Origin: CAWDXG01 sp963822115
GTDB lineage: Bacteria; Myxococcota_A; Polyangia; Polyangiales; Polyangiaceae
DNA length: 64,000 nucleotides
Assembly: GCA_963822115.1 (NCBI GenBank)
Contig: CAWGGM010000018.1
Location: forward strand, 182,811 to 246,810
Direction: 5' to 3'
In this document: one piece after another, positions 1 through 6,919 of the stretch
Layout: each line of letters begins with the position of its first letter
How positions within the stretch are numbered: the stretch's first letter is position 1
Made by a program: the position numbers and the translations under genes
The notes under the pieces: model-generated
The model's input: only the letters and a program-made list of their open reading frames with translations
Told to the model about the DNA's origin: nothing
Database searches by the model: none

Positions 1-521
1 AATTCCTCGATGTCCGGGTGGTCGCAGCGCAGTGTTGCCATCATTGCGCCGCGTCGGGCGCCGGTGGACAGCACCGTGGCGCACATGCTGTCCCAGATGC
101 GCATGAACGGGATGGGGCCCGACGCGATTGTGCCCACGCTGCGCGAGCGCGTGCCGCGCGGTCTGAGCGTCGAAAAGTCGTAGCCCACGCCGCCACCCTG
201 CTGCATCGTGAGCGCGCCTTCCTTCAGCCCGTCGAAGATCCCGTCCATACAATCGTCGATCACGCCCATCACGAAGCAGTTGAACAGCGTCACCCGCCGC
301 GACGTGCCCGCCCCTGCCAGGATGCGCCCCCCTGGCAGGAAGCGCAGCCCCTCGAGCGCGGAGTAGAATGCCGTCTCGTGCGCTGCCGCGTCCTTCTCCA
401 CGGCGGAGAGCGCCCGCGCAACGCGTCGCCAGCTCTCCTCGATCCGCGCCTCGCCTGGCGCGCGATAGCGCGTGTTCCAGATGTGCCCGGAGATCGCGGT
501 GCGGAACGGATCGATGCTCAT
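1..521 (-). CDS. nrdJ: Adenosylcobalamin-dependent (class II) ribonucleotide reductase, N-terminal part, cut by window edge
   Basis: The reverse strand from an ATG at 521 reads about 173 residues of a class II ribonucleoside-diphosphate reductase, the cytosolic enzyme that reduces ribonucleotides with a B12-generated thiyl radical. Visible family landmarks are LPGGRIL, the substrate-site cysteine in LFNCFV, the glycine-rich QQGGGVGYDFSTLRP, and ARRGAMMATL. It starts directly at the catalytic barrel, with no ATP-cone ahead of it. A GGAAGG Shine-Dalgarno stretch lies just upstream of the ATG. The rest of the gene lies beyond base 1. It differs in layout from the much longer class II enzyme at 40919-44173, so the genome has two class II reductases. 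The family call is firm; the C-terminus cannot be seen. Confidence 0.93.
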   Translation of the reverse strand, partial: MSIDPFRTAISGHIWNTRYRAPGEARIEESWRRVARALSAVEKDAAAHETAFYSALEGLRFLPGGRILAGAGTSRRVTLFNCFVMGVIDDCMDGIFDGLKEGALTMQQGGGVGYDFSTLRPRGTRSRSVGTIASGPIPFMRIWDSMCATVLSTGARRGAMMATLRCDHPDIEE

Positions 522-648
522 GCCGCCTTCCGGTCAGGGTTGGGCCGGGAGGGGAGGGGCGCAAGGGTCACGACGACCAGCATCCGGGTGCCGCAACTTC
601 CCGTAGAATGTGGAAGGTCGTCGGTCACTTGATCGGTTCTGTATCCCC

Positions 649-789
649 GTGAGCTCCAACCCGCGGTACGAGAAGCGGGGCTACGTCGTCGAGGTCGGTC
701 CGCGTCGTGTCGAATGCGATGTCGAGCGCCGTCCCGTCGTCGCCGCGGCCGAGGCGGGCCGGCGCGTACGCGGTTCGACGCATGCATGA
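649..789 (+). CDS. Possible 46-residue small ORF in the gap between nrdJ and ackA
   Basis: The 308-bp gap 522-829 holds the nrdJ upstream region and the end of ackA. Inside it a GTG-initiated frame encodes 46 residues, rich in Arg, Val and Glu, with mostly G/C third positions. No convincing Shine-Dalgarno sequence, signal peptide or known motif is visible. The frame would run antisense to both neighbours' direction. It may be a chance frame in GC-rich DNA. Nothing else was recognised in this gap, and no B12-box was found ahead of nrdJ. Confidence 0.2.
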   Translation: MSSNPRYEKRGYVVEVGPRRVECDVERRPVVAAAEAGRRVRGSTHA

Positions 790-829
790 TGAAACGTCGT
801 GTCGTCGTCGCCGGAAAACGGCTTTGGCT

Positions 830-2005
830 TCAGCTCTGGAATGCGACCTCGAATGTGTGACGCGCGATCATGAGGTCCTCGTCCGTCGGGATGACGCGCA
901 CGACGACGCGGCTCTCTGTCGAGCTCAGCGGATCGGCGCCGCGCTCGTTTCGCTGCTCGTCGAGCACGACGCCGAGATGCGCGAGGCCGCGGGTTATCTC
1001 CCGGCGCACCGGGGCCGCTCGCTCGCCGATGCCACCCGTGAACACCAGCAGATCGAGCCCACCCAGGGCCGCAGCGAGCGCTCCGATGGATTTCCGGACC
1101 TGGTAGGCGAACATGCGTACGGCGAGGTCGGCGTCGGGATTGCGCGACCGCTGTTCGAGAAGCGCCTTCATGTCGGAGCTTGTGCCGGAGACGCCGAGCA
1201 ACCCCGACTCCTGGTTCACCAGCCGGTCGAGCGCGTCGGCGTCGAGCCCGCGCTCTCGCGAGAGGTAGACGAGCACGCCCGGGTCCAGATCGCCGCTGCG
1301 TGTGCCCATCATGAAGCCGCCGGCCGGGCTCAGGCCCATGGTCGTGTCGATCGACTGGCCATCGCGCACCGCGGCCAGGCTTGCCCCGTTGCCCAGGTGC
1401 GCGATGACCACGCGGCCGGGCGGCTCCGGGCCCAGCTGGCGCGTGATGTACTCGTACGAAAGGCCGTGGAAGCCGTAGCGGCGCACGCCAGCGTCGTACA
1501 GCTCGCGCGGCAGAGCGAAGCGCTTCGCCACGTCGGGCATGTTGCGGTGGAACGCGGTGTCGAAGCAGGCCACCTGCGGTACGCCGGGTAGGCGTTCCGC
1601 TGCCTCGCGGATGCCGGCGATCCCGCCCGGCAGGTGCAGCGGAGACAGCGGAACGAGCCCGTCGAGATCCGCGAGCAATGTGTCGCCCACCCGTTCCGGC
1701 CGGACGTGATGCGCGCCGCCGTGCACGATACGGTGTCCGACGGCTTCCGCTGTGGGCAGACCCAGCGCGCCCATCTCGTCGAGCAGGGCGCCCAGCGCAC
1801 CGGACGCGCGCCCCGCGTCGCCGGACAGCGCGCGGGACACGTCTCGCGAAGAACCGCGCAGCCGGAGCTTCGCGTCGGGCGTGTCGAGATGTTCCGCTGC
1901 GCCCGCGGCGAGCTGCTCTTCGCCGTCCGCTCCGACACGGTAGAGTGCCGCCTTGCGGGACGACGACCCGCTATTCAGGGCCAGGACGACGTGGTCGGTG
2001 CTCAC
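830..2005 (-). CDS. ackA: Acetate kinase
   Basis: A 391-residue cytosolic acetate kinase that interconverts acetyl phosphate + ADP and acetate + ATP. The N-terminal phosphate-binding motif NSGSSSRK is at residues 11-18, GHRIVHGG follows near residue 80, and the ATP-binding GGIGE is near residue 324. Length matches the family. The start is a GTG whose bases overlap the TGA of the phosphoketolase gene (GTGA, 2002-2005), which fixes the start and implies translational coupling. The reading frame stays open far upstream into the neighbour's antisense-phase codons, but nothing there resembles the family. Context (phosphoketolase directly upstream) indicates ATP formation from acetyl phosphate. Confidence 0.96.
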   Translation of the reverse strand: MSTDHVVLALNSGSSSRKAALYRVGADGEEQLAAGAAEHLDTPDAKLRLRGSSRDVSRALSGDAGRASGALGALLDEMGALGLPTAEAVGHRIVHGGAHHVRPERVGDTLLADLDGLVPLSPLHLPGGIAGIREAAERLPGVPQVACFDTAFHRNMPDVAKRFALPRELYDAGVRRYGFHGLSYEYITRQLGPEPPGRVVIAHLGNGASLAAVRDGQSIDTTMGLSPAGGFMMGTRSGDLDPGVLVYLSRERGLDADALDRLVNQESGLLGVSGTSSDMKALLEQRSRNPDADLAVRMFAYQVRKSIGALAAALGGLDLLVFTGGIGERAAPVRREITRGLAHLGVVLDEQRNERGADPLSSTESRVVVRVIPTDEDLMIARHTFEVAFQS

Positions 2006-4389
2006 CTTGTCGGCCAGGTCCAGCCCTGGATCTCGGGTCGGTCGATGCCGTGCTCGTTCGCGTAGCGCAGGTGCTCGAAGATCTGGTCCTTGAGCCACTC
2101 CTTCACATGCGCCGCCTTCGACTCGAGGCGGGGCACGCGGTCGATGACGTCGATGGCCAGGTTGAAGCGGTCGGTCTGGTTTGCGATCGCGAGCTGCAGC
2201 GGTGTGTTGATGTTCCCGACTTCCTTGTAGCCGCGGACGTGCAGGTTCTTGTGATTCGTACGCCGGTAGGCGAGCTTGTGGATGAGCCACGGATAGCCGT
2301 GGAAGTTGAAGATGATGGGCCGATCCTTCGTAAACAGCGTGTCGAAGTCGCGGTCCGGGAGGCCATGCGGGTGTTCCGTGTCCGGCTGCAGCTTGAACAG
2401 ATCCACAATGTTCACGAAGCGGATCTTCAGCGAGGGAAGCTTGTCGCGCAGCATGGCGACGGCGGCTAGGGCCTCGAGGGTGGGTACGTCGCCGGCGCTC
2501 GCCATCACCACGTCCGGTTCCTCGCCGGCGTCGTTGGAAGCGAATTCCCACAGGCCGATGCCGCGCGCGCAGTGCCGTGCCGCTGCGTCCATCTCGAGCA
2601 GCTGCAGGTGCGGCTGCTTGTCGGCGACGATCACGTTGACGTAGTCGACGCTGCGCAAGCAGTGGTCGGCGACGCTGAGCAGGCAGTTGGCGTCGGGCGG
2701 CAGATAGATGCGCGTGACGACCGCCCGCTTGTTGGTAATGACGTCGATGAAGCCCGGGTCCTGATGGGTGAAACCGTTGTGGTCCTGCCGCCACACCGTC
2801 GAGCTGATCAGGATGTTCAGCGACGAGACCGGTGCGCGCCACTCGACTTCGGTCTTGCTCTTCTCCAGCCACTTGGCGTGCTGGTTCACCATCGAGTCGA
2901 TCACGTGCGCGAAGGCCTCGTAGGTCGCGAGCAACGCGTGACGCCCGGTGAGCAGGTAGCCCTCCATCCAGCCTTCGAGCGTGTGCTCGCTCAGCATCTC
3001 CATGACCCGGCCATCCGGCGAAAGCTCCCCGCCGTCATCGTCTTCCGGCAGGGTCTCGGCAAGCCAGGTCTTCTTGGTCGCCTCGTAGAGTGCCTGCAGG
3101 CGGTTCGATGCCGTCTCGTCCGGCCCGAACACGCGGAAGCTCGACATGTTGTTCTTCATGACATCGCGCAGGAACTGTCCCAGCAGGAACGTATTTCCGA
3201 CCCGCGTCTGCCCCGGCTGTTCCACGGCGACGGCGTACTTGCGGAAGTCCGGCATCACGAGCGGCTTGCGCAACCGTCCGCCGTTGGCATGCGGGTTGGC
3301 GCTCAGGCGGCGCGTGCCCTTCGGCGGCAGCTCGGCCAGTTCGGGCACCAGCCTGCCGCCGTTCTCGAACAGCTCCTGCGGCTTGTAGCTCCGGAGCCAC
3401 GCTTCAAGTGCCCTGAGGTGCGCGGGGTTCTCCGCGACGTTGGTGATCGGAATCTGGTGCGCGCGCCAGAAGCCCTCGATGCGATGGCCGTCGACCTCCT
3501 TGGGCCCCGTCCAACCCTTGGGCGTCCGGAGCACGATCATCGGCCAACGCGGCCGGCGCGCCACGCCGCTGGAGCGCGCCTGACGCTGGACCCCGGCGAT
3601 CTCGTCGAGGCAGCGATCGAGCGTCGCAGCCATCACCTGGTGCAGCGCGAGCGGGTCGCTACCCTCGACGAAGCGCGGCGCCCAGCCGGCGCCCATGAGC
3701 AGGCTCTCGAGCTCCTCGTGCGGAATGCGCGCGAGGATGGTGGGGTTGGCGATCTTGTAGCCGTTCAGGTGCAGGATCGGCAGCACAGCACCGTCGCGGA
3801 CCGGATTGAGAAACTTGTTCGAATGCCAGGACGTAGCGAGCGGGCCGGTTTCCGCTTCGCCGTCGCCGATGACCGGCACCACGACCAGATCGGGATTGTC
3901 GAACGCCGCGCCGAACGCGTGCGACAGGCTGTAGCCGAGCTCGCCGCCCTCGTGGATCGAACCCGGGGTTTCCGGCGTGCAATGGCTGCCGATCCCACCG
4001 GGAAACGAGAACTGCTTGAAGAAGCGCGCGAGCCCTCGCTCGTCCCGGCTGCACTCCGGATATGTCTCGGAGTACGTGCCCTCCAGGTACGCATTCGCCA
4101 GCATCGCCGGCGCGCCGTGGCCCGGGCCCGAGATGTAAAGCATGTCGAGGTCGCGCGCCTTGATCACGCGGTTCAAGTGCACCCACACGAAAGATTGTCC
4201 CGGGTCGGAGCCCCAGTGTCCGAGCAGGCGGCGCTTGATGTGCTCCACTGCCAGCGGCCTTCTGAGGAGGGGATTGTCCTGCAGGTAGAGCATGCCGACG
4301 CTCAGGTAGTTGCAGGCCCGGAAGTAGGCGTGCATCTTGGCGAGTTCGTCGCTCGAAAGCGGTGCCGCGCTCAGGTCACTCGGCGTCAT
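2002..4389 (-). CDS. xfp: Xylulose-5-phosphate/fructose-6-phosphate phosphoketolase
   Basis: A 795-residue thiamine-diphosphate enzyme that cleaves xylulose 5-phosphate or fructose 6-phosphate with inorganic phosphate to acetyl phosphate plus a shorter sugar phosphate. Visible landmarks are GHWGSDPGQSF near residue 57, SGPGHGAP near 88, the cofactor motif GDGEAETGP at 175-183, HLNGYKIANPT near 207, and the C-terminal half with WRQDHNGFTHQDPG. Length fits the family. It is the first gene of a two-gene operon with ackA, overlapping it by 4 bp, so acetyl phosphate is probably converted to acetate and ATP. A 450-bp non-coding stretch upstream should hold the promoter. Confidence 0.97.
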   Translation of the reverse strand: MTPSDLSAAPLSSDELAKMHAYFRACNYLSVGMLYLQDNPLLRRPLAVEHIKRRLLGHWGSDPGQSFVWVHLNRVIKARDLDMLYISGPGHGAPAMLANAYLEGTYSETYPECSRDERGLARFFKQFSFPGGIGSHCTPETPGSIHEGGELGYSLSHAFGAAFDNPDLVVVPVIGDGEAETGPLATSWHSNKFLNPVRDGAVLPILHLNGYKIANPTILARIPHEELESLLMGAGWAPRFVEGSDPLALHQVMAATLDRCLDEIAGVQRQARSSGVARRPRWPMIVLRTPKGWTGPKEVDGHRIEGFWRAHQIPITNVAENPAHLRALEAWLRSYKPQELFENGGRLVPELAELPPKGTRRLSANPHANGGRLRKPLVMPDFRKYAVAVEQPGQTRVGNTFLLGQFLRDVMKNNMSSFRVFGPDETASNRLQALYEATKKTWLAETLPEDDDGGELSPDGRVMEMLSEHTLEGWMEGYLLTGRHALLATYEAFAHVIDSMVNQHAKWLEKSKTEVEWRAPVSSLNILISSTVWRQDHNGFTHQDPGFIDVITNKRAVVTRIYLPPDANCLLSVADHCLRSVDYVNVIVADKQPHLQLLEMDAAARHCARGIGLWEFASNDAGEEPDVVMASAGDVPTLEALAAVAMLRDKLPSLKIRFVNIVDLFKLQPDTEHPHGLPDRDFDTLFTKDRPIIFNFHGYPWLIHKLAYRRTNHKNLHVRGYKEVGNINTPLQLAIANQTDRFNLAIDVIDRVPRLESKAAHVKEWLKDQIFEHLRYANEHGIDRPEIQGWTWPTR

Positions 4390-4842
4390 GGGTCCTCCCG
4401 GTGCGTCAGCAGGGGGCCTCGGAGCCAGCGCCTGGCTCGAAGCGGTCGAAGATGCGTTTCTGGAATACAGGCTACAGAGGCGGAAGGTTGCTCTCCTCGA
4501 TGCGGAGTCCGCGCGGGTGCTCGAGCAGCGAGGCCCACCGCAGCATGCGAGTAGCGTGATTTCTTTGAAAATGGCGCGATGCGCATGACCCCAGGACGTC
4601 CCCGTTCACCTCCCGTGCGTCTGCAGGGAGCCGAAATCCCTCGCTCGACCAGACCAGACGCTGCCGGCCCGGCGTAGCGCGGGCGCGCCCTGCCTATTGC
4701 GGACACGTCCTGGCGTGCCGGTACGGAGCGGCTCTATCCTGTCGCGCAGACGATTGGGTCGCGGACCGCGCCTGTCAACGTCGGGGCTGTCAGGGGTCGC
4801 GTGCCAACACGCCACGACGCCCCGGTGCAGGGCCGCTGGTCT
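4390..4842. other. Intergenic region upstream of xfp
   Basis: About 450 bp between the xfp start and the end of the next leftward-transcribed gene. No frame here resembles a protein and no tRNA-like fold was seen. The region should contain the xfp-ackA promoter, but no convincing -35/-10 pair or operator stands out. Confidence 0.5.
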
Positions 4843-5991
4843 CTACTTCGTCTGCAGCTGGATCTGCCCCGTCTTGACGTAGCGCTGCTGGGCGATCGGG
4901 CCGGTGAGGTAGGCGTCGTAGGCGGCGTTGGCGCGCAGGTAGCGCTCGAAGAACGCGACCGTATACGAATACGCGATACCGATCACCTGCGCGTGCGGCG
5001 CCGTCGCCTGCTTGCAGAAGCTGCACGTCAGCCCGCAGCTCGACGGGTCATCGAGGAAGCTCATGTGGTTGGCGCCGTTCAGCGTTACCTCGATGCTCGG
5101 CGCCGCGGCGCTGGCGAAGAACGTCTGGTAGTTGTCCGCTTTGGGCGCGCACGCCTGTCCGCCGGCGCCGGCAGTCGAGTCGGTGAGCTCGCCGAGGAAC
5201 GCAGTCGGGATTGGCAGGGGCAGCTTGTTGCTGGCATCCGGGCAGTCCGTCGGGTTGCAGAACATCGACGAGTCGACCGGATCGAGCCCCAGAACGGCCT
5301 TGAAGCGCGCGTCCATGCTTGCCGCCAGCACCGCGAGCTTGCCGCCCAGCGAGTGCCCGGCGACGCCTGCACGCGCGCCGTCCACCAGCCCTGAAAGCGG
5401 GCTGCCGCTTGCCTTGGAAGCCGCGATCGCCCAGTCCAGAGCGCCGCTGAGGTCCTTCGCGTTGGCGACGTTGTTCACCTGCGTCAGCGACGTCGGATAG
5501 TCCACGGCACAGGCAACGAAGCCGAAGCTCGCGAGGCGATCCGCGTAGCCGTAGTACTGGCTCGCCGGCAGCTGGAAGCCGTGGGCGATGATGACGACCG
5601 GGTAGGGCGGCTTGTCTGGACCGCTCGTGGGGAAATAGCAGCGCGAGGGCATGCTGTGCTGGGTGGCCGGCACGTCGATGGTCACGTCCGCGTGGTTGTT
5701 GGCGTACGGTCCAGGTTTCGACGGGTCGCTCGCAGTGATGCCGCCGGTCGAGCTGCCGCCGGTCGAGCTGCCGCCGGTCGAGCTGCCGCCGGTTCCGCCA
5801 GCGCCTCCGGCGTCGCTTCCTGCTGCGCCGCCGTTCGAGCTGCCGCCGGTTCCGCCAGCGCCTCCGGCGTCGCTTCCTGCTGCGCCGCCGTTCGATGCGC
5901 CACCGCTGCCGTGCCCTCCAAGGTCCCCGTTCTGCCCGGACCCGCAGGCCGCGAGACACAGGATGCCGAGCATTGCCCACCAGGCTTTCAC
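4843..5991 (-). CDS. Lipoprotein alpha/beta hydrolase (chlorophyllase/PAF-acetylhydrolase-like)
   Basis: A 382-residue predicted lipoprotein. The signal peptide ends in the lipobox LAAC (Cys at about 16), followed by a roughly 70-residue Gly/Ser/Ala/Thr linker containing duplicated blocks. The C-terminal domain is an alpha/beta hydrolase: VVIIAHGF near the oxyanion strand, nucleophile elbow GHSLGG, and a late His in NGANHMSF. Several cysteines near the C-terminus (CGLTCSFC) may form disulfides. The fold resembles chlorophyllase, PET-hydrolase and PAF-acetylhydrolase families; the substrate, probably an ester, is not known. The start is the GTG overlapping the merR stop (GTGA, 5988-5991), with a strong AAGGAGG 5 nt upstream. 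It is transcribed with the MerR gene. Confidence 0.85.
   Translation of the reverse strand: MKAWWAMLGILCLAACGSGQNGDLGGHGSGGASNGGAAGSDAGGAGGTGGSSNGGAAGSDAGGAGGTGGSSTGGSSTGGSSTGGITASDPSKPGPYANNHADVTIDVPATQHSMPSRCYFPTSGPDKPPYPVVIIAHGFQLPASQYYGYADRLASFGFVACAVDYPTSLTQVNNVANAKDLSGALDWAIAASKASGSPLSGLVDGARAGVAGHSLGGKLAVLAASMDARFKAVLGLDPVDSSMFCNPTDCPDASNKLPLPIPTAFLGELTDSTAGAGGQACAPKADNYQTFFASAAAPSIEVTLNGANHMSFLDDPSSCGLTCSFCKQATAPHAQVIGIAYSYTVAFFERYLRANAAYDAYLTGPIAQQRYVKTGQIQLQTK
5745..5893 (-). repeat. Tandem duplications encoding the Gly-rich linker
   Basis: Two identical 57-bp blocks lie head to tail (5780-5836 and 5837-5893). Each encodes 19 residues of the Gly/Ala/Ser linker. Next to them are three copies of a 15-bp unit encoding GGSST (about 5745-5780). 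The repeats are in frame, so linker length can change without breaking the lipoprotein. Confidence 0.85.
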
Positions 5992-6761
5992 CGTCGCCTC
6001 CTTGCTGGCCGCTTTCGCAGACCTCGCTTCGATTCCGTCCCGCTGTCGGTGTTGGCTTCCCGGACCAGTTGCGAAAGCGTGGGGAGCAGCATCTTGCGCC
6101 GGATGAGCACCACCAGCCGCTCGCTGAGGGATGTCGCCGCTTCCGTGATGCGATCCAGATCGTCGCCGGCCAGCGGCATCACTCCTGCACGGAACATCGA
6201 CAGCTCCACGCGGACCAGCTCGCGGATGGCGCGCGCGTAGTTCTCGAGGATCGCCGTGGGCAGCATCTCGGCACGAATGCCCGCCTGGCGTGCGGCACCC
6301 AGTGTGCGCAACAGCGCAAGGTCGTCCCCCGAGAAACGTTGCTCCGGCCCCTCGGGCGTCACCAGCCCCAGTGTCTGCAGCCAGTCGAGCTCCTCGCCGT
6401 GCACCCCCTGGGCAAGCAACTCGGCGCGCGTTCTGCCTTCCTCCGTGCTGCTCTCGCCGAGGACCCGCGCGATGGCCTGGGCCGTGGTCTGGTCGTCGTC
6501 CAGCCCGCGCGTGCCTTCCAGCACCTCCTTGATGACGGAGAGCGGCAGGAAGTGCTCGCGCTGCAGCCGCTTGATCGCGCGGATCCGTCCGACCAGCGAG
6601 GCGTCGTACCAGGCCATGTTGCGCCCGCTGCGCCGCGCGGGCCCGGGCAGCAGACCTTCCCGAAGGTAGTGCTTGATGGTGGCGGCGGGCACGCCGCTCA
6701 GGCGCGCGAGCGTCGCCATCTTCACCAGCTCCGGGCCGGAATCGAGATCCGTGGCAGACAT
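5988..6761 (-). CDS. MerR-family transcriptional regulator
   Basis: A 257-residue DNA-binding regulator. Residues about 13-80 form a MerR winged helix (VKMATLARLSGVPAATIKHY, then WYDASLVGRIRAIKRLQ). A long helical C-terminal part of about 170 residues follows, without the Cys pairs of metal-sensing MerR proteins, so the ligand is unknown. The tail is very Arg-rich. The stop codon overlaps the GTG start of the lipoprotein hydrolase, so the two are co-translated. A 23-bp near-perfect palindrome just upstream of the ATG suggests autoregulation, and with it control of the hydrolase. Confidence 0.88.
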   Translation of the reverse strand: MSATDLDSGPELVKMATLARLSGVPAATIKHYLREGLLPGPARRSGRNMAWYDASLVGRIRAIKRLQREHFLPLSVIKEVLEGTRGLDDDQTTAQAIARVLGESSTEEGRTRAELLAQGVHGEELDWLQTLGLVTPEGPEQRFSGDDLALLRTLGAARQAGIRAEMLPTAILENYARAIRELVRVELSMFRAGVMPLAGDDLDRITEAATSLSERLVVLIRRKMLLPTLSQLVREANTDSGTESKRGLRKRPARRRR

Positions 6762-6764
6762 GAA

Positions 6765-6787
6765 AGTAGGAAGTTCGACTTCCCACT
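6765..6787 (-). promoter_or_regulatory. Operator-like palindrome upstream of merR
   Basis: Two 10-bp arms (AGTAGGAAGT and ACTTCCCACT) flank TCG; 9 of 10 arm positions are complementary, and the inner six base pairs are perfect. It begins 3 nt upstream of the merR ATG and abuts the proposed -10, an ideal place for autorepression or activation by MerR. Assigning it to this regulator is inference. Confidence 0.6.
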
Positions 6788-6815
6788 ACCTAGTTAGGGC
6801 AGCCCCTGGCGTCAA
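6787..6815 (-). promoter_or_regulatory. Candidate merR promoter
   Basis: On the reverse strand TTGACG (6810-6815) is followed after 17 bp by TAGGTA (6787-6792). The -35 matches the sigma-70 consensus at five of six positions; the -10 is weak. The operator-like palindrome starts at the -10, so transcription would begin within or next to it. Confidence 0.45.
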
Positions 6816-6919
6816 GCGCGAAAGGCGCCCCCGGTGGTCCGGCGTGCGAGCGTTCGTGGCGCGGCGAGTCCGATGCTCTCCGCGCCGCATCGCCAGCGGG
6901 AGACCGGCGCGCCGGCGCG

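Noticed and set aside
2006..2872. N-terminal extension of acetate kinase giving a 680-residue fusion
   Set aside because: The extension is the out-of-frame shadow of phosphoketolase; the kinase N-terminus and the GTGA overlap fix the start at 2005.
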